Assembly (NCBI GenBank): GCA_036015235.1 | Contig: CP107926.1 | Location: 6,819,501-6,883,500, forward strand | Direction: 5' to 3' | DNA length: 64,000 bases | Source: Streptomyces sp. NBC_00433 | Lineage (GTDB): Bacteria; Actinomycetota; Actinomycetes; Streptomycetales; Streptomycetaceae | Position numbers and translations under genes: made by a program | Notes under the pieces: model-generated | Database searches by the model: none | What the model saw: only the letters and a program-made list of their open reading frames with translations | What the model was told of the DNA's origin: nothing | Shown here: piece after piece, positions 1 through 7,514 of the stretch | Numbering within the stretch: position 1 is the stretch's first letter | Layout: each line of letters begins with the position of its first letter

Positions 1-217
1 GAACCCGGCCTACAGCCCAACTCGTCTGCCGCCCCCTCCCTGACCTGGGTTTATGCCCTGTTCGGGGCGTCCGAGCGGCGGGTCGGATTGCCCGTTTGTT
101 CCCGGCATTTCCCGGGAGTTCCCGCGCGGTTGTGCACGGGATGTGCACTGGGAGGGGACGCTTTTCCCACTGCGGACGGCGCCCTGGAGCCGGTAGGCGG
201 GCGGTGTGGGGGAAGGG
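1..217. other. Window edge, no gene recognised
   Basis: This stretch lies downstream of the STAND regulator gene. I see no convincing coding frame: the open frames here are shadows continuing from the opposite strand. GTGCAC is repeated around positions 132-150 (cggttGTGCACgggatGTGCACtg), but I cannot assign it a role. Confidence 0.4.
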
Positions 218-3064
218 TCAGTCCGCGCGCGGGGCCGCGAGGCCGCGCAGGCGGGCGTGGACGCGGTCGGCGTCCAGCCGCATGCTGAGCCGCCGGTAGA
301 TATCCAGCGCCTGGCGCAGATGCGGGGTGCCGCCGGCGGGGTCGCCGGAGGCGAGGTGCCACTCGCCGATGCCTTCGAGGGAGACGGCCTCGTCGTCGGT
401 CTTGCCCAGCTCGCGGTGCACGGCCAGGGCCCGGCGGTAGAGGGCGAGCGCGCGGGCGCGTTCGCCGGTGGCGAGGAGCAGCGCGGCGTAGTGGTTGAGC
501 GCCCAGGCCTCGTCGCCGGGGTGGCCGAGGTCCTGGTACAGCCGTACGGCCGTGGTGAGGGCCTCGGCGGCGCCGGGGTGGTCCCCGGCCAGCCGCCGCA
601 CCACCCCCAGTTCGGCCAGGGCGAGGGCCTGGCCGTGGCGGTGGCCCAGGTCCCCGTAGAGCTTCAGGGCCGTGGTGAGGGCGTCGGCGGCGGCCGGATG
701 GTCCCCGGCCAGGCGGCGTACCACCCCCAGGTCGGTCAGCGAGGTCGCCTCGCCCTGGCGGTTGCCGAGGTCGCGGTAGAGGTCCAGGGCCTGCGCGAGG
801 GCGGCGGCGGCCTCGGGAAGGCGGCCGAGGAAGGAGTGCACGCGCCCCGACTCGGACAGGGCGGTGGCCTGGCCCTGGCTGTTGCCGAGGTCGCGGTAGA
901 GCCGCAGGGCCTGCGTGAACGCGTCGCCGGCGTGGGTGAACTCCCCGGTCAGGTAGCGCACCCGCCCCAGCTCGGCCAGCGCGGTGGCCTGGCCGTGCCG
1001 GTTGCCGAGGTCGCGGTAGAGGCCGAGGGCGAGCGTGAGCGCGTCGTCGGCTCCGGCGAAGTCGCCGGTCAGGTGCTGTACGCGCGCGAGTTCGGCCAGT
1101 GCGCCCGCTTGGCCCAGGCACTCGCCGATGTCGCGGTAGAGCCGCACGGCACGGTTCAGGGCGTCGGTCGCGCCGGGGGCGTCGCCGGTCAGGCGCCGCG
1201 TCCGGCCGAGATCGGTCAGGGCCCGCGCCCTGCCGCGGCCGTCGCCGGGATGGCCGGCGGCCTTCTCGTGCATGTCGAGCGCGCGGCTCCACGGCCCGTC
1301 CGCCACCATGATCTGGGCCAGGCCCGCGGCCAGCGCCACGGTGCGCGCACCGGTGCCGCGGCGGTGCGCGTACTCGAAGGCGGCCTCCAGGTTGGCGCGT
1401 TCGGCGCGCAGCCAGGCCCGCGCGCTCTGCTCGTCCGCAAGGGCGGGTGCGTGGCCGGGCGGCGCGGTGCCGGTGGGCCCCGGCCGGGGGACGCGGTCGA
1501 TGAGGACGCCCGCGCGCTGCGCGGTGTGCTGGTAGTAGTCGAGCAGCCGGCCCCGGGCGGCTTCCCTCTGCTCCCGCGGGTCGTCTGCCGCCAGCGTCCG
1601 CGCGTGCGCCCGGATCAGGTCGTGGACGTGGTAGCGGCCCGGGGACGCCCCGAGCAGCAGGCTGTGCGCGGACAGGTGCTGCACCAGCAGGTCTGCCTCG
1701 TCCACGTCGGCGTCCAGCAGGGCGGCGGCCGCGTAGGCGTCGATCTCCGAGCCCGGCAGCAGGCCCAGGCGGCGGAAGAGCAGCCGCTGGCGCGGGGACA
1801 GCTCCCGGTAGGACAGGTCGAACACCGCGGCGAGGCTGCGGGTCTCGTCCGTGAAGCCGGCCAGCTCGTCCCCGGGCCTGCGGGCGGCGAGCCGGTCGAG
1901 CAACCGTTGCAGCGTCCAGGCCCGCCCGCCGGTGCGCAGCAGGGCGGCGGCGATCAGCAGGGCCAGGGGCAGGCGGCCGCACAGCTCGGCGGCCCGCTGC
2001 CACAGGGGCTCGTCCTCGGGAGCCGAGTCGAACCGGGCGGCCTGGCGCAGCAGGGCCACCGCCGCGCCGGCCGGGAGCACGTCCAGCGGCAACGGCAGGG
2101 CGTCGTCGAGCGACGTCAGGCGCCGGCGGCTGGTGATCAGTACCAGGCACCCGCCGGTGGCGGGCAGCAGCGGCCGTACCTGCGCCTCGTCGGCGGCGTT
2201 GTCCAGCACCAGCAGCGTGTGGGTGCCCGAGAGACGGTCGCGGTAGAGCGCCCCCCGGGCGTCGGGGTCCGCGGGGATCCGCTGGAGCGGGACGCCGAGT
2301 CCGCAGAGCAGGGTGGCCAGCGCGTCACCCGGTTCGCGCGGAGCCTTGCCCTGGGTGAAGCCGTACAGGTCGAGGAAGAGCTGTCCGTCCGGGAAGCGCT
2401 CGGCCAGCCGGTGGGCGGCGTGGACGGCCAGCGCGCTCTTACCCACGCCGCCCATGCCGTCGATCGCGGAGATCACCACGGCGCCCGGCACGTCCCGGGC
2501 CGCGGTGTTCCCTGCGAGTGCGAGCAGGCTCGCGAGTTCTCCGTCCCGGCCGGTGAACAGGGCCGTGTCGGGGGGCAGTTGGCGCGGTCCCGAATATGCG
2601 GGGCGCTCCCGCGCGCCCGCCGGGGCGGGGGCGGGGCCGGGGGCGGGAACGGTGCCGGAGGCGGGAGCGGAGTCGCCGGCGGGCGGTTCGGGGCGGCGGG
2701 CCGGGCGGGATCTGGCCCTGCGCTGGTTCTCCTCGAGCCGGTCGCGGGCGTCCGCCAGCGCGCCGCGCTCGGCCGGACGCGCGCCGAGCACCTCGACGAG
2801 GGCGTCGAACCGGTCGGTGGGCGGCAGGGTGCGGCCGGTGAAGTACTCCGCGATCGCGGCCTGGGACCATCCGGTCCTGCCCGCCAACTCCCGGTAGGTC
2901 AGCGGGCTGTCGCGCCGCTCGCGCGCGTGCCGGCGTCGCAGGTCCCGTAACAGCGCGGCCAGATCCTCCAGCGTCTGGGCCCCGGCCGCCGCCTCGCCCG
3001 CCGACGTGGTGGCGCGGCCCGGCGAACCGGGCTGGGCTAAGTGGGGCGTCCCACCGGGTTCCAT
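218..3064 (-). CDS. HTH-STAND (NB-ARC)-TPR regulatory protein
   Basis: This is a 948-residue cytoplasmic signal-transduction ATPase. Residues about 30-95 form an XRE-like helix-turn-helix (TYRELAGRTGWSQAAIAEYFTG). A proline/alanine linker follows, then an NB-ARC-type nucleotide-binding domain with Walker A GMGGVGKSA and hydrophobic Walker B TLLVLDNA. The C-terminal half is a TPR array with about 40-residue spacing (repeated LYRDLGNRxGQATAL) ending in RGLAAPRAD. The family uses ATP-driven assembly to couple ligand sensing by the repeats to DNA binding or an effector, as in AfsR-like regulators, but there is no SARP domain. The ATG follows GAGAGGA. It is monocistronic, with the lectin gene upstream on the same strand behind a strong hairpin. 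The ligand and targets are unknown. Confidence 0.88.
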   Translation of the reverse strand: MEPGGTPHLAQPGSPGRATTSAGEAAAGAQTLEDLAALLRDLRRRHARERRDSPLTYRELAGRTGWSQAAIAEYFTGRTLPPTDRFDALVEVLGARPAERGALADARDRLEENQRRARSRPARRPEPPAGDSAPASGTVPAPGPAPAPAGARERPAYSGPRQLPPDTALFTGRDGELASLLALAGNTAARDVPGAVVISAIDGMGGVGKSALAVHAAHRLAERFPDGQLFLDLYGFTQGKAPREPGDALATLLCGLGVPLQRIPADPDARGALYRDRLSGTHTLLVLDNAADEAQVRPLLPATGGCLVLITSRRRLTSLDDALPLPLDVLPAGAAVALLRQAARFDSAPEDEPLWQRAAELCGRLPLALLIAAALLRTGGRAWTLQRLLDRLAARRPGDELAGFTDETRSLAAVFDLSYRELSPRQRLLFRRLGLLPGSEIDAYAAAALLDADVDEADLLVQHLSAHSLLLGASPGRYHVHDLIRAHARTLAADDPREQREAARGRLLDYYQHTAQRAGVLIDRVPRPGPTGTAPPGHAPALADEQSARAWLRAERANLEAAFEYAHRRGTGARTVALAAGLAQIMVADGPWSRALDMHEKAAGHPGDGRGRARALTDLGRTRRLTGDAPGATDALNRAVRLYRDIGECLGQAGALAELARVQHLTGDFAGADDALTLALGLYRDLGNRHGQATALAELGRVRYLTGEFTHAGDAFTQALRLYRDLGNSQGQATALSESGRVHSFLGRLPEAAAALAQALDLYRDLGNRQGEATSLTDLGVVRRLAGDHPAAADALTTALKLYGDLGHRHGQALALAELGVVRRLAGDHPGAAEALTTAVRLYQDLGHPGDEAWALNHYAALLLATGERARALALYRRALAVHRELGKTDDEAVSLEGIGEWHLASGDPAGGTPHLRQALDIYRRLSMRLDADRVHARLRGLAAPRAD

Positions 3065-3197
3065 CGCCGCGTCCTCTCGATGTGGCTCAGGACTCGCATA
3101 CGGTGCAGGGGAGGAAGGCTAACAGCAGCCCGCTGCCGCCGACAGACGGCCGCGGGCCGAACGCCTCGGCAGAGCCGGGAAGTTGGGGCCGGGCGCG

Positions 3198-3235
3198 GAG
3201 CGAGGCCACCCGCCGGTCGCCGGGTGGCCTCGCTC
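3198..3235 (-). terminator. Intrinsic terminator hairpin of the lectin gene
   Basis: There is a perfect 15-bp stem (3198-3212 with 3221-3235) around an 8-nt loop. It lies 29 bp past the lectin stop and ahead of the STAND gene start, so it should isolate the two minus-strand genes. There is no U tract, which is usual in actinomycetes. Confidence 0.75.
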
Positions 3236-3263
3236 AATACAGGTCAGAACGCCCCGCGAATCC

Positions 3264-3839
3264 TCAGTAGGGGCGCCACATGAACTCGCCGCTCGCCGCG
3301 CAGGTCCACTGGATGACCCAGGCGCCTTTGTTCGTGCGGGCGCCGCCGACGGCCACGCACTTGCCGCTGTTGACGTTCACGAGCTCGTACGCGCCCGGGT
3401 AGCTGGAGAACTCCGGTACCAGGGTGAAGAGTTGATCCGGGGTGTTGGCGCAGTTGTAGACGAAGACGGTGGCGCTGTCCGCGGTGGACCCGCCCGCGAT
3501 GGACAGGCACTGGTTGTTGTGCAGATCGATCAGCTCGTACTGCCCGTTGCCGTTGCTCGCGGCCTCCCAGAAAACGGTGTTGTCGTCGTCGCAGCCCTCC
3601 TGGCGGGCCGCGCCGCGCGATTTCGGGTCGTAGGCCAGGCACAGACCGCTGTTGACGTTGGTGAACCGGATGGTCGGGTTGCCGATGGGGTCGGTCGCCG
3701 GGGCGTTCCGGGTGGCCTTCTGCCCGCCTGCGGCGGCGTTCGCCGGCGACCCGGTCACGGTGAGGGCCAGGGCCGAGGCGACGGCCAGGACCACGCCGAA
3801 GCGGGCCAGGCCGCGTCGACGTCGGGGTTCGATGCGCAC
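3264..3839 (-). CDS. Secreted ricin-type beta-trefoil lectin protein
   Basis: I chose the GTG at 3839 because GAGGAG sits just upstream and a clean signal peptide follows, giving 191 residues. The N-terminus is RIEPRRRR, then a hydrophobic core (FGVVLAVASALALTVTG) and a cleavage site near SPANA-AA. The mature part contains three lectin-like subdomains, marked by NVNSGLCLAYD, LHNNQCLSIAG and NVNSGKCVAVGG, with paired cysteines. This is the pattern of the ricin B / CBM13-like trefoil, although the QxW signatures are weak (QLFTL, FMWRPY). No catalytic domain is attached. It probably binds extracellular carbohydrate. A longer upstream frame exists but lacks a ribosome site and signal peptide. Confidence 0.8.
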   Translation of the reverse strand: MRIEPRRRRGLARFGVVLAVASALALTVTGSPANAAAGGQKATRNAPATDPIGNPTIRFTNVNSGLCLAYDPKSRGAARQEGCDDDNTVFWEAASNGNGQYELIDLHNNQCLSIAGGSTADSATVFVYNCANTPDQLFTLVPEFSSYPGAYELVNVNSGKCVAVGGARTNKGAWVIQWTCAASGEFMWRPY

Positions 3840-4166
3840 TCCAACTCCTCTGCTGTGGGCTGTCTCCCTGGAACAGGACCCGCGCCCGCGCGCCGGCGAC
3901 GAGAAGGGCCACGTCGACGGCGACGGCGATACGGCGGGCCCGGCTCGCGTACGGGACCTGCGCCGCTCATCGTCGCCGCCGCACACCGGCCCCGCCCGCG
4001 ATCCCGTCCACCGGCAGGCACCGCCGGAATCCGGCATACAACGGCCGCTCCAGTTCGGCCGGTTCCCACAGCGCTACCAGGCGTCCCGATGGCTGTCCTG
4101 CCATCGTGCACAGCGTCTCGGCCGGCGGGGTGCACGCGGGCGTGCCGGACGGGGGCGCGGCGCCCG

Positions 4167-4312
4167 TCATCTCCGCGGTGCCTGCCAGGTCTGTGGGCCC
4201 ACGACGCCGTCGGGCGCCACGCCGGCCTCCTGCTGCGGGCGCGTGACGGCCCGTGTGGTCCTGGGGCCCGATGACACCGTCGACGCCGCCCGCACCAACG
4301 GCCCGCACCCGC
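4167..4312 (-). pseudogene. Frameshifted peptidoglycan-binding (PG_binding_1) remnant
   Basis: Two minus-strand frames together spell a peptidoglycan-binding repeat: one reads GGVDGVIGPQ, and the next frame continues TTRAVTRPQQEAGVAPDGVVGPQTWQA. One extra G near 4260 joins them, so this is a decayed domain. A stop follows at 4167. The 3967-4160 continuation (AETLCTMAGQPSGRLVALWEP) may be the decayed remainder but is not recognised. The rest of 3840-4450 holds no intact gene. It has a short CGCT repeat near 4366-4382. Confidence 0.65.
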
Positions 4313-4450
4313 CGACGAGGTCGGTGAACCGGTTCGCCGTCAGCGGGTTGCCGGCATCGTCCTCGCTCGCTCGCTCGCTCGCGGGTGCGGTGCAGGGCGC
4401 GGCCGCCGTCTGCCTCCCGGCCGCGGGCGGCGGCGGGGAGGGGCAGGCCA

Positions 4451-4488
4451 CCGCCCCGGGGCGTGCCCTCTGGGGCGCCCCGGGGCGG
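4451..4488 (-). terminator. Terminator hairpin of the GH5 cellulase gene
   Basis: There is a perfect 13-bp GC stem (4451-4463 with 4476-4488) about 20 bp beyond the cellulase stop on the minus strand. Confidence 0.7.
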
Positions 4489-4509
4489 TGGCTCAGGAAA
4501 AGCGGTGGT

Positions 4510-6018
4510 TCAGGGGTTCTGCGTGAGCAGATGCGCCTTGTAGCCCTCCCCGTACGTGCTGGTCGGCGTGCCGTTCCAGTCGGTGATCAGCACGTTGCCC
4601 TGGCTGCAGCCCCAGGGATTCCAGGTCCAGGCGGTGTAGCCGACGCCGTTCTTGTCCGCCCAGGCCGTGACCTGGTCGACGTAGTCATGGGCGCAGCTGT
4701 TCTGCCCGATCTCGCCGGCCTGCACGGGCGTCTTCGCGGCGACGGCACCGATCTGGCTGTCCCAGCAGGACGCCGTGACGCAGGCGTTGAAGTTGTACGA
4801 GTGCCACGAGGCCATCAGGTTGCCGGTCGGGTCGGACGGCTTGTAGGCGAGCCACTGGCTCAGGTCGTTCGTCCAGGTCAGGCCGCCGGTCATGATGACG
4901 TTGGTGGCGCCGGTGGCGCGTACCGCGTTGACCAGGGTCTGCATACCGGCCACCTTGTAGTCGATGCCGGTGCAGGTGCCGCCGTCGCGCAGGCAGGTCC
5001 ACGCCTTCGTCGCGTCCGCCCAGTTGTTCGCCGCGTCCGGGTAGGGCTCGTTGAACAGGTCGAAGACGACCGCGTTGTCGCCCTTGAAGGTGTTGGCGAC
5101 CTGGGTCCAGAACGTGGGGGTGTACTGGGCGTCGGGCATTGGCTTCTGGCAGGTGGCCTTGACGTCGGAGCAGCCCGCCCCCGAGCCGCCGTACTGGCCG
5201 TAAGTCCAGTGCAGATCGAGGATGACGTTGATGCCGTTGGCGACCAGGAGGTCGGCGTAGTCCTTGACCGCCTTCTGGTACGCCGCCCCGCTGGTGGCGC
5301 CCGCGGGTACGTCGGCGGTGCCGAGCCAGCACTCCTCGTTCAGCGGGATCCGTACGGTGTGGATGTTCCACGAGGTCATCGCGGTGACCGTCGCCTGGTC
5401 GGCCGGCCCGTCCCACATCCCCTTGCCCTGGAAGCAGGAGTACTCACCACCCGAGCGATTCACGCCCAGCATGCGGTAGGTGGCACCGGAGGCGGTGGCC
5501 AGGTGGTTGCCGGCCACGTGCAGCGCGGGGGCGGGGCCGTTCGCGGGCGGGGTCGTGGGAGGCGTCGTGGGAGGTGTGGTGGGGGGCGTCGTGGTCACCG
5601 TGCCGGTGCAGACCGTGCCGTTGAGCGTGAAGGAACCGGGCACCGGGTTGGTGCCGCTCCACGCGCCGTTGAAGCCGATCGAGGTGGAGGCGTTGGTCGC
5701 CAGCGAGCCGTTCCAGCTCAAGCTGGCCGCCGTCACGCTCTTGCCGGACTGGGTCCACGTGGCGTTCCAGCCCTGCGTGACCGACTGGCCGGCCGCCGGG
5801 AAGTCGAAGCCGAGAGTCCAACTGGTGACCGGTGCGCCCAGGTTGGTGATCGACACGTTGGCGCCGAAGCCGCCGGTCCACTGGCTCTGCACGGTGTACG
5901 TCACCGTACATCCGCTGCCTGCGGCGGAGGCGGTGCCCGGCAGCACGGCCGCGGTCAGCCCGGCTGCCGCGACCATCCCGGCGGCGCTCGCGGCCGCCAG
6001 AATCCTGCGTCTGAACAT
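4510..6018 (-). CDS. Secreted GH5 endoglucanase with N-terminal CBM2
   Basis: The protein is a 502-residue secreted cellulase. It has a signal peptide (MFRRRILAAASAAG...GTASA). A CBM2 follows, about residues 35-140, with the WTGGF and WNATW aromatic motifs and flanking cysteines. Next come a TTPP-repeat linker and a GH5 TIM barrel. The acid/base Glu is E324 in LFNEPYPD, and the nucleophile is E436 in AGEIGQNSC. It should hydrolyse beta-1,4-glucan outside the cell. I took the ATG at 6018 because it starts the signal peptide; the frame extends 22 codons further upstream with no support. The gene is monocistronic with a hairpin after it and an inverted repeat before it. Confidence 0.93.
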   Translation of the reverse strand: MFRRRILAAASAAGMVAAAGLTAAVLPGTASAAGSGCTVTYTVQSQWTGGFGANVSITNLGAPVTSWTLGFDFPAAGQSVTQGWNATWTQSGKSVTAASLSWNGSLATNASTSIGFNGAWSGTNPVPGSFTLNGTVCTGTVTTTPPTTPPTTPPTTPPANGPAPALHVAGNHLATASGATYRMLGVNRSGGEYSCFQGKGMWDGPADQATVTAMTSWNIHTVRIPLNEECWLGTADVPAGATSGAAYQKAVKDYADLLVANGINVILDLHWTYGQYGGSGAGCSDVKATCQKPMPDAQYTPTFWTQVANTFKGDNAVVFDLFNEPYPDAANNWADATKAWTCLRDGGTCTGIDYKVAGMQTLVNAVRATGATNVIMTGGLTWTNDLSQWLAYKPSDPTGNLMASWHSYNFNACVTASCWDSQIGAVAAKTPVQAGEIGQNSCAHDYVDQVTAWADKNGVGYTAWTWNPWGCSQGNVLITDWNGTPTSTYGEGYKAHLLTQNP

Positions 6019-6063
6019 GGAGGTGTCTCCGATTCGTGGGGGGATCGTGTGAGTCAGCGTTGG

Positions 6064-6083
6064 TGACTTAACCGCGTAAGTCA
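6064..6083. promoter_or_regulatory. Inverted repeat upstream of the cellulase gene
   Basis: TGACTTA and TAAGTCA are perfect 7-bp arms separated by six bases, about 46 bp upstream of the GH5 start. Position and symmetry suggest an operator for the cellulase. It does not match the CebR-type box seen near the GH12 and GH16 genes. Confidence 0.45.
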
Positions 6084-6111
6084 ATGCCTTGCCCGCACCG
6101 GCTTTCAGGCC

Positions 6112-6345
6112 CTACCGGCAGAATTCAACTGTTCCGTCGTACTGGCTGTGCGGGCGTGCGGCGGGCTGATTCGAGATCAGATGCAGCGGGAATCGGTCCG
6201 ACAGATCGCCACGAAGCCACTCGGCTGGTTCGAACCATGTCGGATGCCCTGCGCAGTCGTCGTAGCAGAACGAGTCGATCTCCTCGGAGAGGATTTCGAT
6301 CCGGCCCGACGGCGTCGCCAGGGGGAACCGCTGCCGCAACAGCGG
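6112..6345 (-). pseudogene. C-terminal-region fragment of a molybdopterin S/N-oxide reductase
   Basis: The minus strand encodes about 75 residues that read like the biotin sulfoxide/TMAO reductase (BisC/TorA) family: PLATPSGRIEILSEEIDSF, GHPTWFEPAEWL, and RFPLHLISNQPAARPHSQYDG. Family members are about 750 residues or more. Here the block stops at a TAG right after the SNQP region, and the upstream part is replaced by the oppositely oriented GntR gene. It is therefore a relic, presumably left by a deletion or insertion. Confidence 0.7.
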
Positions 6346-6385
6346 CAGGGCCGGCATTGGGCTGCCGGACGGCGACCGGGGATCA

Positions 6386-7189
6386 GTGAGCGATAAGGTC
6401 ATACGTATGGCGTCCCAGTCGCAGCCTCCAAACCGTCTGTTTCCGCCGCGCTTGCCCGCCGGCCGCTTGGGTGTTGCGGTTGTCGCCGAACTCGTCGACC
6501 TCATCGTGACGGGCCAGTTGAAGGAAGGCGCGTTGCTGCCTCCTGAGGGTCCGCTGAGCGAGCACTTCGGCGTGAGTCGCACGGTGCTGCGGGAATCGGT
6601 GAAGCGGCTTGAGGAGAAGGGCCTGGTGATCGTTTCCCAGGGGCGTGGCACCCAGGTGCGGGCACCGGGCTTCTGGAACATGCTCGATCCGGTGGTGCTG
6701 TCGGCGTTGATCGACAACGATGCGACGCTCGGTGTCCTCGACGAGCTGACGATCGTGCGGGCAAGCCTTGAGTCGGCGATGGCGGGCGCGGTTGCCGCTG
6801 GTCGCGGCACAGATGGGTTGCGGAGGCTGGAGAACGCGTTGACCGCGATGCGTGAAAGCGAGTCCGAAACGGACTCCTTCCGGCAGGCGGATGTGATGTT
6901 CCACTACGCGCTCATGGAGATCTCGGGCAACAGGCTGGCGGAGAACATCGCCAAGCATCTGTACAAGCGAGCTGTGGATTCCAACCGATACCAGGGCATC
7001 GAGCCCCCTGACGCGGTTTCACTGACCCTGGAGGAACACGCGGCGATCGTCGATGCCATTTCACGGAAGGACGTCGCCGCGGCCCAAAGAGCGATGCATG
7101 ACCACATCCACATCTCGTGGGAGCGTCGTCGGCTGCCCGACCACGCGCCACAGGTCGGCGGGCGCGCGCTCGATCAGGAGAGCGAGTAG
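6386..7189 (+). CDS. FadR-type GntR transcriptional regulator (FCD domain)
   Basis: The protein has 267 residues if the GTG at 6386 is used; GGGGA lies just upstream. An ATG at 6407 is a possible alternative. The N-terminal winged helix (LVDLIVTGQLKEGALLPPEGPLSEHFGVSRTVLRESVKRLEEKGLV) is typical GntR. The C-terminal half is an all-helical FCD ligand domain with the metal-binding pattern D...H around RQADVMFHYALMEISGN, and a later EEHAAIVDAI. FadR-type regulators of this kind usually control sugar or sugar-acid catabolism. A palindrome at its own start recurs upstream of the adjacent beta-helix glycosidase gene, suggesting autoregulation and control of that gene. Confidence 0.9.
   Translation: MSDKVIRMASQSQPPNRLFPPRLPAGRLGVAVVAELVDLIVTGQLKEGALLPPEGPLSEHFGVSRTVLRESVKRLEEKGLVIVSQGRGTQVRAPGFWNMLDPVVLSALIDNDATLGVLDELTIVRASLESAMAGAVAAGRGTDGLRRLENALTAMRESESETDSFRQADVMFHYALMEISGNRLAENIAKHLYKRAVDSNRYQGIEPPDAVSLTLEEHAAIVDAISRKDVAAAQRAMHDHIHISWERRRLPDHAPQVGGRALDQESE
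6400..6409. promoter_or_regulatory. Candidate GntR operator O1 (CATACGTATG)
   Basis: A perfect 10-bp palindrome overlaps codons 5-8 of the GntR reading frame and includes the alternative ATG. The same 10-mer occurs at 7457-7466, making it a candidate autoregulatory site. Confidence 0.55.
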
Positions 7190-7426
7190 CCGTCGGCGGC
7201 GTCGCCGTCCGAACGCATGCCCGCGTTCGGCGGCGAAAGGCCCGTCGAGCCGGGCTTCCGGAGCGGGCTTCCGGAGTGCCACTCCCCGCCTGGCTCGGCC
7301 GACGGCCCGGTCTGAGCGGTGGGGCGGGCGCTCAGGACCGAAGGTCCAGGGCGATCGAACGCCCAGATGGTCGAGGGGCTCGCCCCGGACCCGATCGGGA
7401 CGATCTGGTTCCCCAGGGCTTCACGT

Positions 7427-7466
7427 CATACGTCACACGTATCTTGTCGCAAACATCATACGTATG
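7427..7466. promoter_or_regulatory. Candidate GntR operator O2 upstream of the beta-helix gene
   Basis: The pair CATACGT-cac-ACGTATC (7427-7443) is followed by the perfect palindrome CATACGTATG (7457-7466), 49 bp before the ATG at 7515. TTGTCG at 7444 and the TAACTC-like element near 7468 could be promoter boxes between and over the sites. Nothing else is recognised in the 7190-7514 spacer. Confidence 0.55.
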
Positions 7467-7514
7467 CTAACTCTGTGGTGGGCATCAATGCCCCATCACA
7501 GGAAGCAATCGAAC

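Noticed and set aside
51..2150. 699-residue minus-strand frame
   Set aside because: Proline/arginine-rich shadow of the STAND gene in another frame.
206..2950. 914-residue plus-strand frame
   Set aside because: Antisense shadow of the STAND gene, with the low-complexity Gly/Ala/Val composition typical of opposite-strand frames in high-GC DNA.
4366..4382. CGCT simple repeat as regulatory element
   Set aside because: Short, low complexity and inside the decayed peptidoglycan-binding region.
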